Assembly: GCF_001428075.1 (NCBI RefSeq)
Contig: NZ_LMSI01000002.1
Span: forward strand, 185,037-249,036
DNA length: 64,000 nucleotides
Reading direction: 5' to 3'
DNA from: Arthrobacter sp. Soil764
Lineage (GTDB): Bacteria > Actinomycetota > Actinomycetes > Actinomycetales > Micrococcaceae
Shown here: positions 33,210 through 42,235 of the stretch, piece by piece
How the letters are laid out: each line of letters begins with the position of its first letter
How positions within the stretch are numbered: the first letter of the stretch is position 1
Notes under the pieces: generated by a model
Told to the model about the DNA's origin: nothing
What the model saw: only the letters and a program-made list of their open reading frames with translations
Database searches by the model: none
Program-made: the position numbers and the translations under genes

Positions 33210-33236
33210 GTAATAGAGTCCCGCCGCCCCGGTCAA
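33210..33236 (-). promoter_or_regulatory. Candidate promoter of tRNA-Thr(CGU)
   Basis: On the minus strand TTGACC (33231-33236) precedes TATTAC (33210-33215) with a 15-base spacer, about 50 bases upstream of the tRNA 5' end. The spacer is short, so the assignment is tentative. Confidence 0.35.
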
Positions 33237-33264
33237 AATGGCCGGACGGACTGTGGTGCGACCC

Positions 33265-34833
33265 TCAGCACACCGTGTTGTCGGCCGGCAGTTTGCCGCT
33301 GACCAGATAGTTGTCCACCGAATCCTCCAGGCAGCTGTTGGCCCGGCCGTAGGCGGTGTGTCCTTCGCCCCTCCAGGTGAGCAGGGAAGCGTTCCCCAGC
33401 TGCTTGCGCAGCGACGCGGCCCAGTCCACGGGAGTTGCGGGGTCGCCCGTGGTACCGATGACCACGATGGGCGAGTCACCGCTGTATTCCACAGGGGCCG
33501 GCGTGCGCACGTTCTTGTAGGGCCACTCTGCACAGGTGATCCCGCCGTAGGCGAAGAAGTAGCCCAGGGTGGGGGAGTCCTGTTCCAGCCGCTTCTCCTC
33601 CGCGCGCATGCCTTCGGTGTCCGAAACCATGGGGTAGTCCAGGCAGTTGATTGCGTTGAAGGCAAACGTCGAATTGGAGGTGTAGGTACCGTCGGGGGAA
33701 CGGTCGGCGCCAAGATCGGCAAGCCGAAGCATGAGGCTTACATCACCGGACACAGCAGCTTCCAGCGCCTGGGTGAGGGCCGGCCAGCTTTGGTCGTTGT
33801 ACAGCGGGGTAATGAGGCCGCTGACCAGCGTGGTGGCATTCACCAGCCGGCCGTCCTTGGCAGTGCGGGGTGTCTGCTGCACGGAGTTGATGAGGTCCCG
33901 GATCTGCTGCACGCCGGATTCGACATCACCACCCAGGGGGCACTTGCCTTGCTTCTGGCAACTGGCCACGTAGCTGTGCAGTGCTTTTTCGAAGGCGCGG
34001 GCCTGGCCGCTGGTCAGGTCCTCGTTGCTGATTGATGGATCGAGAGCCCCGTCGAGGACCATCCGGCCCACATTGGCCGGGAACAGTGAGGCATAGGTGG
34101 AGCCAAGGAAGGTGCCATAGGAGTACCCCAGGTAGTTCAGCTTGGTGTCGTTGACGACGGCGCGGAGAACGTCCAGGTCCTTCGCGGAGCTGACGGTATC
34201 GATGTGCCCCAATACCGGGCCCGTTTGTGCTGCGCACTGGTCAGCGATGGCCTTGGTGTCAGCCAATGCCTCCGCCAGCCCGGCCTCGGTTTCGTATTGG
34301 TAGGTCTTGGCGCGCGCGGCGTCGCGCTCCGCATCCGTCAGGCAGGTGACGGGGGCGGAGCGCTTCACACCGCGCGGATCGAAGCCCACCAGGTCGTAGG
34401 CGTTGCGGACAGCGGCTGAAAAGTGTGTCCCGGCGGCGTCTTTCACAAAGTCGTAGCCGGAGGCACCCGGTCCGCCGGGATTAACCAGGAGGCTGCCGGT
34501 CTTCTTTCCCGTGCTGGCGGCCCGCAGTGCGGCAATCTGGATGGTATCGCCGCCGGGATTGCCGTAATCCAGGGGCACGGTCACTTTGGCGCACTGGAAC
34601 TCCTTTTCGCAGGGCTGCCACACGACTTCCTGGGAGTAGAACTTTTCCAGCCCGGCGGGAGCGGACGCCACGATCGACGGGTCGGCCTTGGCGGTGGCAG
34701 CCTCCGGCGGGTTTTTGTCGCCGCCGTTCAGGAGACTGCACGAGGCCAGGACCATGGCCAGGGCCATGGCACCGGCGGCGCGGACGGCGACACCGATGGA
34801 CCTGTGGCGTGCGGGCAGGGGGCGGGCAGTCAT
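33265..34833 (-). CDS. Lipoprotein alpha/beta hydrolase, tripeptidyl aminopeptidase-like
   Basis: A 522-residue exported lipoprotein. The signal peptide ends in the lipobox LASC with lipidated Cys32. The hydrolase domain has the oxyanion region NPGGPGASGYDF, the nucleophile elbow GYSYGTFLGS (Ser near 236) and DPRGVKRSAPV between them. The acid is in VIGTTGDPATPVDWA and the histidine in GEGHTAYG. The C-terminal part (after about 400) is the TAP-like domain. Streptomyces homologues (Tap/SlpD/E, family S33) release N-terminal peptides from secreted substrates, so a peptidase on the outer face of the membrane is likely. The ATG overlaps the holB stop by four bases, making it the last gene of tmk-holB-hydrolase. 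Confidence 0.88.
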   Translation of the reverse strand: MTARPLPARHRSIGVAVRAAGAMALAMVLASCSLLNGGDKNPPEAATAKADPSIVASAPAGLEKFYSQEVVWQPCEKEFQCAKVTVPLDYGNPGGDTIQIAALRAASTGKKTGSLLVNPGGPGASGYDFVKDAAGTHFSAAVRNAYDLVGFDPRGVKRSAPVTCLTDAERDAARAKTYQYETEAGLAEALADTKAIADQCAAQTGPVLGHIDTVSSAKDLDVLRAVVNDTKLNYLGYSYGTFLGSTYASLFPANVGRMVLDGALDPSISNEDLTSGQARAFEKALHSYVASCQKQGKCPLGGDVESGVQQIRDLINSVQQTPRTAKDGRLVNATTLVSGLITPLYNDQSWPALTQALEAAVSGDVSLMLRLADLGADRSPDGTYTSNSTFAFNAINCLDYPMVSDTEGMRAEEKRLEQDSPTLGYFFAYGGITCAEWPYKNVRTPAPVEYSGDSPIVVIGTTGDPATPVDWAASLRKQLGNASLLTWRGEGHTAYGRANSCLEDSVDNYLVSGKLPADNTVC

Positions 34834-35993
34834 CGGGTCTCCTTGGAGGGCTGGATCAGGCTGGCAGCCATGGACTCAATGGTCAGCAGCGGGGCAACGT
34901 TGGTGGTGGTGATGCGTTCACGGGCTTTGTTGATGGCATCCATTCGGGCCAGCGTGGCTTCCGGGGTGGAGCGGGCGGCAAAGTCTTCCAGCTCACTCCT
35001 CAGCTCAACGTTGACCAGCTCCACGGCGTTCCCAAGCTGGATGATCAGGACGTCCCGGTAGAAGGACAGCAAGTCCGTCAGTGTCCGGTCCAGGGAGTCC
35101 GTAATGGACCTCTTGGCCCGCCGTTTCTGGTCGTCTTCGAGCTGTTTCAGCTGGCTGCGCATGGCCGGAGGGAGGGTGCCTGATTCCGGTGCGCCCAGCG
35201 TCGCCAGGAGGGCAGCCTTCTCCGCCGCGTCCCTTTCCTCGTTGGAGCTGTTGGCTTCTGCCGTGGCAATCTTGACCAGCTTGTCCGCCATCATGACCGC
35301 GGCTGTTACGCCGCGCAGCCCAAGCGGAAAGCGGACCGTCTCCAGGCGGCGTTCCCTTGCGGCAGGATCCCTGGCGAGCCGCCGGGCAATGCCCACGTGG
35401 CTCTGGGCAGCACGGGCCGCCTGCTCAGCAAGGGCAGGGTCAACGCCGTCGCGCCGGACCAACAGCGCTGCCACGTCGGAGGCGGGCGGCAGCCGCAGGG
35501 CCACGCTGCGGCAGCGGGAACGGATGGTGACCAGGACATCGGCAGGGGACGGCGCGCAGAGCATCCACACGGTCCGCGGTGTAGGTTCCTCGATGGCCTT
35601 CAGGAGCACGTTGGTGGTCCGCTCGGCCATGCGGTCGGCGTCCTCCACCACGATGATCCGCCAGCGCCCGGACGATGGCCGGTTGCCCGCGGTAGCCACC
35701 AGTTCGCGGGCTTCGTCAATGGTGATGGTGACCTTCTCGGTGCGCACGAACGTTGCGTCTGAATGGGTCTCACCCAGGATCGTGTGGCATGCCTGGCACT
35801 GTCCGCAGCCACGCAGGCTGACGTCCTCCTGGTCGCAGTTCAGCGCGGCCGCGAACGCCTTGGCCGCATTGGAACGCCCCGACCCCGGTGGGCCGGTGAA
35901 CAGCCACGCGTGAGTCAGGCTTTCGCCGCTTGCGGCCTGGCGCAATTGTTCGACGACGGCGGGCTGGCCTTGGAGGTCATCCCAGACGGTCAT
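34830..35993 (-). CDS. holB: DNA polymerase III subunit delta'
   Basis: A 387-residue clamp-loader subunit. It has an AAA+ fold with a P-loop GPPGSGRSNAAKAF in which Arg replaces the usual Lys, and a four-cysteine zinc module NCDQEDVSLRGCGQCQACH. Further landmarks are the Walker B-like IIVVEDADRMAERTTNVLLK, the SRC motif VTIRSRCRSVAL, and a C-terminal helical domain. It forms the clamp loader with DnaX and HolA to load the beta ring at replication forks; delta' subunits have non-catalytic ATP sites, consistent with the altered P-loop. The start ATG overlaps the tmk stop by four bases, the widespread bacterial tmk-holB arrangement. Confidence 0.93.
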   Translation of the reverse strand: MTVWDDLQGQPAVVEQLRQAASGESLTHAWLFTGPPGSGRSNAAKAFAAALNCDQEDVSLRGCGQCQACHTILGETHSDATFVRTEKVTITIDEARELVATAGNRPSSGRWRIIVVEDADRMAERTTNVLLKAIEEPTPRTVWMLCAPSPADVLVTIRSRCRSVALRLPPASDVAALLVRRDGVDPALAEQAARAAQSHVGIARRLARDPAARERRLETVRFPLGLRGVTAAVMMADKLVKIATAEANSSNEERDAAEKAALLATLGAPESGTLPPAMRSQLKQLEDDQKRRAKRSITDSLDRTLTDLLSFYRDVLIIQLGNAVELVNVELRSELEDFAARSTPEATLARMDAINKARERITTTNVAPLLTIESMAASLIQPSKETR

Positions 35994-36664
35994 GAGCCAC
36001 CGCCGTCCGTGGCCGTTGCCGCGGCGGGAACAGCAAGGAGCGTATCCACCCGGGCGAGGATCTGCCCGGCCAACTCATCCACCGGCAGGTGGGCCGGGAG
36101 GACCAGGTACCCCTCCGGGCGGCCGGCGGCGAGGCTGAGGAAAGCTTCCCGGATCCTGGTGTGGAACTCGTCGGCCTCGGATTCCAGGCGGTCTTCCGCT
36201 GCCTGGCCGGCAGTCCGGCGCCTGCGGCCAAGTTGGGGGTCGACGTCCAAAAGGACTGTGAGGTGGGGCTGGAGGCCCGAGGTGGCCCACTCATTGAGGG
36301 AGCGTACCGCCTCCAGGCCCAGGTTGCGGCCGGCCCCCTGATAGGCCACAGAGGAGTCGATGTACCGGTCCGTCAGCACGATCTCACCGCGGCCAAGGGC
36401 CGGGCGGATGACCTGGGTGGCGTGGGCGGCGCGGGAAGCGGCAAATATGAGCGCTTCCGTGTGGGCATCGATGTGGCCGTTCCCATGATCCAGGACCAGT
36501 GACCGCAGTTTCTCGCCCACCGGGGTGCCGCCGGGTTCCCGGGTGCGCAGCACGGTGTAGCCACGGGACTCCAGTGCCGCCGCAAGCCTGGCTGCCTGGG
36601 TGGACTTGCCGGCACCATCGCCACCTTCGAAAGCGATGAATACGCCGGCCCTCTGTTTATTCAC
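35990..36664 (-). CDS. tmk: Thymidylate kinase
   Basis: A 224-residue dTMP kinase that makes dTDP for DNA synthesis. The P-loop EGGDGAGKSTQA lies at residues 13-24, the substrate region REPGGTPVGEKLR near 42, the DRYIDSSVAYQGAGR motif near 98, and the lid region RRRRTAGQAAEDRLE near 148. Lid arginines are present as in type II enzymes. It leads a three-gene operon with holB and the lipoprotein hydrolase, with four-base overlaps throughout. It diverges from the trans-sulfuration enzyme gene. Confidence 0.95.
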   Translation of the reverse strand: MNKQRAGVFIAFEGGDGAGKSTQAARLAAALESRGYTVLRTREPGGTPVGEKLRSLVLDHGNGHIDAHTEALIFAASRAAHATQVIRPALGRGEIVLTDRYIDSSVAYQGAGRNLGLEAVRSLNEWATSGLQPHLTVLLDVDPQLGRRRRTAGQAAEDRLESEADEFHTRIREAFLSLAAGRPEGYLVLPAHLPVDELAGQILARVDTLLAVPAAATATDGGGS

Positions 36665-36797
36665 TACTCAAGCCTACCGAGGCGCGGCGACATTCCTGGC
36701 CTCCGTATACCCCCTGTGCAGGAGGGGTGGATGTACCAGCGTCCACAAAATGACACCACTTTTCGGCCCAATTGGCCGGAACAGTACGCTTTTCACC

Positions 36798-37988
36798 ATG
36801 AGTCTTTCCGAGCATCAGGCCGCTGCCCTCTCACCCGAGACCGTGGTGGTGGCGGCAGGGCGTCCGCCGCGGGAAAGGGACCAGCCGGTCAATCCTCCCA
36901 TTACCCTTTCCTCCACCTACTTCGGCACCGGCCCCCTGGGGGACGGGGACCGGGGTTACGGCCGCTACTCCAACCCCACCTGGGATCCCTTCGAGGAGGC
37001 GCTGGGCCAGCTTGAAGGATCCGCTCTTCCCGGCCTGCTATACGCGTCGGGGCTGGCTGCGGTCAGTTCCGCGCTGTCCCTGATACCTGCCGGCGGCGTG
37101 CTGGTCATGCCCAACCACAGCTATTCCGGCTCGCTGGTGATGGCCTCGGAACTCGCCGAAAAGGGCTTCATCGAACTCCGGACCGTTGACATTGCCGACA
37201 CCGATGCGGTGAAGGACGCCCTGGCACCGAACGGCCCGTCGTCGAAAGCCGCGGCCATGCTGTGGCTGGAAAGCCCCACCAATCCCATGCTGGGAATCGC
37301 TGACATGGCCGCCGTCGCGGAGGCCGCACATGCGGCCGGCGCGATCGTGGTCACGGACAACACCTTCTCCACGCCCCTGGTGCAGCAGCCCCTGCTGCTT
37401 GGCTCCGACGTCGTCCTTCACTCGGTGACGAAGTACCTTGCCGGGCACTCCGACGTCGTCCTCGGTGCGCTGGTCACCGCCAACCCGGACATCCGCTCCG
37501 CGCTGCTCCACCACCGCATCATTCACGGCGCCATCGCCGGTCCCTTTGAGGCATGGCTCGCGCTGCGGGGACTGCGGACCCTGGCGCTGCGCGTGGAGCG
37601 GTCCCAGGAGTCTGCGATGGTCCTGGCGGAACGTCTCGCCGCGCACCCCGCCATCGAATCCATCCGGTTCCCGGGGCTGGATACCGATCCGGGCCACGCC
37701 CGGGCCAAAGCGCAGATGAAGGGGTTCGGCTCCATCATCTGCATCCAGGTGGCACCCGCGGCGGGCCTGGGCGGCGCCGACGCCGCGGACAAACTGGTGC
37801 AGGCGCTGGATCTCTGGCTCCCTGCCACGTCCCTGGGCGGGGTGGAGTCCCTGATCGAACGCCGGCGCCGGCACTCAGCCGAACCCGCCAGCGTGCCGGA
37901 GAACCTGGTCCGGCTCAGCGTCGGCGTGGAAAACGTCGAGGACCTCTGGGCCGACCTGAAACAGGCGCTGGACACACTGGAGGGCTAG
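36798..37988 (+). CDS. Trans-sulfuration PLP enzyme (cystathionine gamma-synthase/lyase type)
   Basis: A 396-residue enzyme of the Cys/Met metabolism PLP family. The family opening PPITLSSTYFG, the cofactor region GRYSNPTWDPFEEALGQLEG, the VVTDNTFSTP Asp and the Schiff-base lysine in SVTKYLAGHSDVVLG are all present, plus the C-terminal TSLGGVESLIE. It acts in methionine/cysteine interconversion; synthase, gamma-lyase or O-succinyl-homoserine activity cannot be separated here. I start at the ATG 36798 (MSLSEHQ). No ribosome site precedes it, but TACGCT ends eight bases before it, so the mRNA may be leaderless. A CCAATTGG palindrome at 36769-36776 lies in the promoter. The next gene begins ten bases after the stop. 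Confidence 0.88.
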   Translation: MSLSEHQAAALSPETVVVAAGRPPRERDQPVNPPITLSSTYFGTGPLGDGDRGYGRYSNPTWDPFEEALGQLEGSALPGLLYASGLAAVSSALSLIPAGGVLVMPNHSYSGSLVMASELAEKGFIELRTVDIADTDAVKDALAPNGPSSKAAAMLWLESPTNPMLGIADMAAVAEAAHAAGAIVVTDNTFSTPLVQQPLLLGSDVVLHSVTKYLAGHSDVVLGALVTANPDIRSALLHHRIIHGAIAGPFEAWLALRGLRTLALRVERSQESAMVLAERLAAHPAIESIRFPGLDTDPGHARAKAQMKGFGSIICIQVAPAAGLGGADAADKLVQALDLWLPATSLGGVESLIERRRRHSAEPASVPENLVRLSVGVENVEDLWADLKQALDTLEG

Positions 37989-37997
37989 GCTGGGCTT

Positions 37998-38351
37998 GTG
38001 GACGGTCGAATAATCATCGCGTACGTAGAGCAGGCAGTGTTCTTCATCCTTGGCCTGGTGGCACTGGGGCTTGAACTGTGGGCGTTCGTCGACTGCGCCC
38101 GGCACCGGGCCAACGCGTTCGAAGCCACGGGCAAGCGGACCAAGACCTTCTGGCTTGCCCTGACCGGTGGCGCGCTGCTGGTGGGCATCATCTCGCTGTT
38201 CGGCGCCGGCGGCGGCATCATCAGCACCCTCGGCCTCTTCGGGCTCGCCGCGGTGGTGGCGGCCTCCGTCTACCTGGCCGATGTCCGTCCCGCAGTAAAG
38301 GACGCGGGCCGCGGCGGCAGCCGCAACATGGGCCCCTACGGCCCCTGGTGA
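37998..38351 (+). CDS. DUF2516 family membrane protein
   Basis: A 117-residue protein with three hydrophobic helices: VEQAVFFILGLVALGLELWA, FWLALTGGALLVGIISLF and TLGLFGLAAVVAASVYLADV. A short cytoplasmic tail ends in GRGGSRNMGPYGPW. The pattern, including AFVDCARHRANAF and ADVRPAV, matches actinobacterial DUF2516. Function is unknown. The GTG start at 37998 is only ten bases after the trans-sulfuration gene, so the two are probably cotranscribed. Confidence 0.8.
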   Translation: MDGRIIIAYVEQAVFFILGLVALGLELWAFVDCARHRANAFEATGKRTKTFWLALTGGALLVGIISLFGAGGGIISTLGLFGLAAVVAASVYLADVRPAVKDAGRGGSRNMGPYGPW

Positions 38352-38369
38352 TCAGCGCTTAACCCGGCC

Positions 38370-39215
38370 CTAACCCAGCGGGGCCACCGCTTGCCAATCC
38401 ACCGTCAGCTCGCCCAGTCGCCACCTGGCCGGTCCGTCCTGGAGCGGCCACCCGGCGTCGCGCAGGCTTCGGCACATACCCACCCAGCGCTGCCTGTTGC
38501 CAAACGAGGCAAGCGGCGCGCTCCCCAGCCACGCCCGGTCCATCGCCTGCATGAAGGCATGAACCGGTTCGCCCGGGACGTTGCGGTGGATCAAGGCCTT
38601 GGGAAGCCGTTCGGCCACGTCCGAGGGCAGGTCGAAACTGCCGAAACGGACAGAGATGCTCAAGGACAACGGGCGGTGTTGGTCAAGGGTCACCCAGGTC
38701 ACGCGCCGCCCAATCTCGTCGCACGTGCCGTCAACGAAGATGCCGTCCGGCGACAACTTGTCCTGCACCAGCCGCCAGATGCCCTGGACATCGGCTTCCT
38801 CGTACTGCCGGAGGACATTGAAGGCGCGGACCAGGACTGGACGCCCGGGAATGGGCAGTTCGAAGCCGCCCACGTGGAAGGTCAGCCCGGGCCGCTGCAG
38901 GGGAAGCGCGGCGCGGACGCGCTCGGGTTCAATCTCAATCCCGCAGACCCGTACGTCCGGCCGGACGGCAGCGAGCCTTTCATAAAGTTCGACGGCGGTG
39001 GCTGGGGTTGCGCCGTAGCCCAGATCGACGACGAGGGGGTCCGCCCCGGACCGCAGGCGCCAGGCCTGCGGTCCGGTCAGCCAGCGGTCCACCCGGCGCA
39101 TCCGGTTGGGATTGGTGGTGCCGCGGGTTACGTTGCCCACCGGGCGGCCCTGCCGGGTGCCGGAGGTCCTGCCGGAAAGTTGCGGGGCGTTCACCCGTTC
39201 AGCCTTTTGAACCAC
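38370..39215 (-). CDS. Class I SAM-dependent methyltransferase
   Basis: A 281-residue protein with a SAM-binding motif I ([17 protein letters not shown], about 61-77), an acidic motif II in [11 protein letters not shown], and a later [18 protein letters not shown] strand ([14 protein letters not shown]). The Gly-rich loop form GYG.TP is seen in a group of actinobacterial methyltransferases of unknown target. The N-terminal 35 residues are basic and disordered. The start is a GTG at 39215; a later GTG in frame is possible. It is divergent from gpmA and convergent with the DUF2516 gene with only 18 bases between stops. Confidence 0.75.
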   Translation of the reverse strand: MVQKAERVNAPQLSGRTSGTRQGRPVGNVTRGTTNPNRMRRVDRWLTGPQAWRLRSGADPLVVDLGYGATPATAVELYERLAAVRPDVRVCGIEIEPERVRAALPLQRPGLTFHVGGFELPIPGRPVLVRAFNVLRQYEEADVQGIWRLVQDKLSPDGIFVDGTCDEIGRRVTWVTLDQHRPLSLSISVRFGSFDLPSDVAERLPKALIHRNVPGEPVHAFMQAMDRAWLGSAPLASFGNRQRWVGMCRSLRDAGWPLQDGPARWRLGELTVDWQAVAPLG

Positions 39216-39313
39216 CGCACAACCCTATCCCCGCCGTTCGGGGAGGCGGGCGCATGGCAGTCGGCCTTGTAACGCTGGGCGGGCGGCAACACTGCTCGGC
39301 TAGGATGAAAATC

Positions 39314-40060
39314 ATGACTTACAAGCTGATTCTGCTGCGCCACGGCCACAGCGAATGGAACGCCAAGAACCTGTTCACCGGCTGGGTGGACGTCGACCTG
39401 AACGACCAGGGCCGCGCGGAAGCAGCGCGTGGCGGTGAGCTGCTGGTGGAGAACAACATTCTCCCGGACGTGCTCTACACCTCCCTGCTGAAGCGGGCCA
39501 TCAACACCGCGAACATCGCCCTGGACAAGGCGGACCGCGGCTGGATCCCGGTCAAGCGCGACTGGCGCCTCAACGAACGCCACTACGGCGCGCTGCAGGG
39601 CAAGGACAAGGCCCAGACCCTCGCCGAGTACGGCGAAGAGCAGTTCATGGAATGGCGCCGTTCCTATGACACCCCGCCGCCGCCCCTGGACGACGACTCC
39701 GAGTTCTCCCAGGCGCACGACCTCCGCTATGCAGACCTCGGCGACGCCCTTCCCCGCACCGAATGCCTGAAGGATGTCCTGGTCCGCCTCCTGCCCTACT
39801 GGGAATCGGACATCAAGGAAGACCTCAAGGCCGGCAAGACGGTCCTGGTCACCGCGCACGGCAACTCGCTGCGCGCCCTGGTCAAGCACCTTGACGGCAT
39901 CAGCGACGAAGCCATCGCAGGCCTGAACATCCCCACCGGCATCCCGCTGGTCTACGAACTGGACGAGGACTTCCAGCCGGTCAAGCCTGGCGGAACCTAC
40001 CTCGACCCCGAGGCCGCCGAAGAGGCAATCCTGGCCGTCGCCAACCAGGGCAAGAAATAA
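39314..40060 (+). CDS. gpmA: 2,3-bisphosphoglycerate-dependent phosphoglycerate mutase
   Basis: A 248-residue glycolytic enzyme interconverting 3- and 2-phosphoglycerate. The phosphohistidine motif [10 protein letters not shown] lies at residues 7-16, [13 protein letters not shown] contains the catalytic Glu, and [10 protein letters not shown] holds the second His. The length and the [11 protein letters not shown] loop fit dPGM enzymes. I use the ATG at 39314 (MTYKLILL); an in-frame ATG three codons upstream is equally close. The gene ends at a very strong hairpin. gpm next to senX3-regX3 is the same order as in Mycobacterium, with phoU inserted here. Confidence 0.96.
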   Translation: MTYKLILLRHGHSEWNAKNLFTGWVDVDLNDQGRAEAARGGELLVENNILPDVLYTSLLKRAINTANIALDKADRGWIPVKRDWRLNERHYGALQGKDKAQTLAEYGEEQFMEWRRSYDTPPPPLDDDSEFSQAHDLRYADLGDALPRTECLKDVLVRLLPYWESDIKEDLKAGKTVLVTAHGNSLRALVKHLDGISDEAIAGLNIPTGIPLVYELDEDFQPVKPGGTYLDPEAAEEAILAVANQGKK

Positions 40061-40073
40061 GGCATTAACGCGT

Positions 40074-40115
40074 ACGACGGCGGGCTGGTCACCTCAGTGG
40101 CCAGCCCGCCGTCGT
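40074..40115. terminator. Bidirectional terminator between gpmA and phoU
   Basis: A 19-bp stem (ACGACGGCGGGCTGGTCAC with one wobble pair) closes on the four-base loop CTCA, between convergent genes. Confidence 0.85.
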
Positions 40116-40134
40116 CTATCCGCTCTTTGTGTGG

Positions 40135-40797
40135 TCAGCTGTGCTCAGTGGCGTTCGGCTGCCACGCACCCGTGACCAGGTAGGTCACCTTCTGGGCTAC
40201 GGAGACGCCGTGGTCGGCGAAGCGCTCGAAGTAGCGGCTGGCAAGGGCCACGTCCACGGTGGTGGCGGGGGATTCGTTCCACTCAGGGGCGGCGATGGCC
40301 TTGAAGACGCTCAAGTGCAGGTCGTTGATGGCCGTGTTGGCCTTGAGAATATCCCTGGCCACCTCCAGGTCGCGGCTCTCCAGCAGGACCGTCAGCTTGT
40401 CGGCGATCTCCTGGTCGAGTTCAGCCATTCGGTTGAAGGTCTCCGTCATGGACGCCGGAATCACCGTGGACGGGTACCGCAGGCGGGCCAGCTGGGCGAT
40501 GTGGCGGGCCAGGTCACCCATCCGCTCGAGGGATGCGCTCATCCGGAGCGAACCGACGATCATGCGCAGGTCGCTGGCAACAGGGCCCTGCAGCGCCAGA
40601 ATGTCGATGGCCCGCTCGTCAAGGCTGTTCTGCAGGAAGTCGATGCGCGCGTCCGCGGCGATGACATCCTGCGCGAGGTCAACGTCCGCTACCTGGAATG
40701 AGGTAGTGGCCTTGTTGATCGCTTCGCTGACCAGCCGGGAGATCTCCACCAGCTGGTCACCGACCTGGGTGAGCTCTTCCTGAAAAACCTTACGCAC
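40135..40797 (-). CDS. phoU: Phosphate signalling protein PhoU
   Basis: A 220-residue all-helical regulator with two PhoU domains (about 8-100 and 110-205). The metal-binding-type motifs VAADARIDFLQNSLDERAID (in two parts, first domain) and NTAINDLHLSVFKAI (second) are present, along with ERMGDLARHIAQL and ERFADHGVSVAQKV. PhoU links the Pst phosphate transporter to the sensor kinase and damps its activity when phosphate is sufficient. I place the start at a GTG (40797) because AAGGAAAGG lies eight bases upstream and the protein then begins like its relatives (VRKVFQEELTQVG); the ATG at 40860 adds 21 unrelated residues. It diverges from senX3 across a PHO box. Confidence 0.93.
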   Translation of the reverse strand: MRKVFQEELTQVGDQLVEISRLVSEAINKATTSFQVADVDLAQDVIAADARIDFLQNSLDERAIDILALQGPVASDLRMIVGSLRMSASLERMGDLARHIAQLARLRYPSTVIPASMTETFNRMAELDQEIADKLTVLLESRDLEVARDILKANTAINDLHLSVFKAIAAPEWNESPATTVDVALASRYFERFADHGVSVAQKVTYLVTGAWQPNATEHS

Positions 40798-40901
40798 GTA
40801 GGCGTCCTTTCCTTGGAACTCCCGCCGGCCGCTCCAGGGCAGCAGGAATCGTGTCGCCATGAGGCGCTCTGATCACCAACTCTGTCACCGCCGGGTAAAC
40901 G

Positions 40902-40933
40902 ATTATGCCCCCATAGATGAACGTTAGTTGAAC
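40902..40933 (-). promoter_or_regulatory. PHO box with -10 upstream of phoU
   Basis: On the minus strand two exactly adjacent 11-mers, GTTCAACTAAC (40923-40933) and GTTCATCTATG (40912-40922), match the GTTCA-type direct repeats bound by actinobacterial PhoP/RegX3. CATAAT (40902-40907) follows four bases later and could be the -10 of the phoU promoter. The same site lies 60 bases upstream of senX3 on the other strand. Confidence 0.65.
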
Positions 40934-40993
40934 CGTTTGCCGGATGGGGCGGAAGGCGCCGGCGGGCTTAGGGCAAGAGCATAAAGTGGAGCT

Positions 40994-42235
40994 GTGGATC
41001 CTATGCTCATTGGTCTGGTAGCCGGCCTCATCGGCCTGGCGCTTGGCACGTTCGGCGTGCTCGCCTACCGGGTCAGCGAGAAGCAGCGTGAACTGTTGGA
41101 CATCGACGCCGGGGAGCTGGCGCTGCCGGCCGGCGCAGCGGAGGTGCTCGCCGTCGTCGGACGTGCCTTCGTGGTGCTGGACGACGTGGACGGCGTGGTC
41201 CGTGCCAGCCCCGCCGCATACGCATACGGCCTGGTCCGCGGGCACACCGTGGTGCACAAGGAACTCCTGGACATGACCGCCGGAGTCCGGCGGGACGGCG
41301 TCATCCTGGAAAAGCAGCTCGAACTCCCACGCGGCCCGCTGGGCAAGGGAACCATTATCGTCCAGGTCCGCGCGGCCATGCTGGGTGAGGAATACATCCT
41401 GCTCCTTGCCGATGACCGGACGGAAATCACCCGCACCGAAGAGATCCGCAACGACTTCGTCGCCAATGTGTCGCATGAACTGAAAACCCCCGTGGGTGCA
41501 ATCTCCCTGCTGGCAGAGGCGCTGGAATCCTCCGCCGACGATGAAGAAGCCGTCCGCCGCTTCGCCAAGCGCATGCACAAGGAATCTGCCCGCCTCGCTG
41601 CCCTGGTCCAGGACATCATCGAACTTTCCCGCCTTCAGGGCGCCAGCGTCACCCAGGAGGGCGGTCCGGTGGACATCAACGCCGTCATCGCCGAAGCCGT
41701 GGACCGGTCGCAGCTTCCCGCGGAGAGCAAGAACATCAGCATCGTGGTGGGCGGCCGCGCCGACGGCAAGGTCTTCGGCGACCAGGATCTGCTGGTGACG
41801 GCGCTGCGGAACCTCATCGACAACGCCATCCGCTATTCGCCGGCCAACACACGGGTGGGGATCGGTGTCCGTTCGCGCGAAGGCCTGGTCTCCATTTCGG
41901 TGACGGACCAGGGGGACGGGCTGAGCCCCGAGGACCAGGAACGCGTCTTTGAACGCTTCTACCGCGTGGACGCGGCCCGGTCCCGCCAGACCGGGGGCAC
42001 CGGCCTGGGCCTGAGCATCGTGAAGCACGTGGCATCGAACCACGGCGGCGAAGTGACCCTGTGGTCCCAGCCCGGGCAGGGGTCCACCTTTACCCTCCGG
42101 CTGCCCGAGATGGAAGGCCAGGACGACGAGGCAGGGCCGGCCGCAACGGAAGCACCGGGATTGATGCCGGAGAAGCCAAGTCTCACCCAAGTACCCCGCG
42201 CCGCCGGCGCAACAGAACGAGGAGCCAGCGCTTGA
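40994..42235 (+). CDS. senX3: Sensor histidine kinase SenX3
   Basis: A 413-residue phosphate-responsive kinase. A single N-terminal membrane segment (MLIGLVAGLIGLALGTFGVLA, GTG start) is followed by a PAS-like sensor region (about 48-145) and the phosphoacceptor His161 in NVSHELKTPVGA. The ATP domain shows LRNLIDNAIRYSPANT, VTDQGDGLS and TGGTGLGLSIVKH. Apart from one hydrophobic helix it is cytosolic, the SenX3/PhoR pattern in which phosphate status is relayed from the Pst transporter through PhoU. GGAG is placed before the GTG at 40994. The response-regulator gene overlaps its last bases, and the last 40 residues are a disordered tail. Confidence 0.93.
   Translation: MDPMLIGLVAGLIGLALGTFGVLAYRVSEKQRELLDIDAGELALPAGAAEVLAVVGRAFVVLDDVDGVVRASPAAYAYGLVRGHTVVHKELLDMTAGVRRDGVILEKQLELPRGPLGKGTIIVQVRAAMLGEEYILLLADDRTEITRTEEIRNDFVANVSHELKTPVGAISLLAEALESSADDEEAVRRFAKRMHKESARLAALVQDIIELSRLQGASVTQEGGPVDINAVIAEAVDRSQLPAESKNISIVVGGRADGKVFGDQDLLVTALRNLIDNAIRYSPANTRVGIGVRSREGLVSISVTDQGDGLSPEDQERVFERFYRVDAARSRQTGGTGLGLSIVKHVASNHGGEVTLWSQPGQGSTFTLRLPEMEGQDDEAGPAATEAPGLMPEKPSLTQVPRAAGATERGASA

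Noticed and set aside
36665..36797. SAM-type riboswitch upstream of the trans-sulfuration enzyme gene
   Set aside because: Only short GC palindromes are present; no riboswitch core could be recognised, and the message may be leaderless.
40798..40860. N-terminal extension of PhoU from the ATG at 40860
   Set aside because: The extra residues are unlike PhoU proteins, and a strong ribosome site precedes the GTG at 40797.
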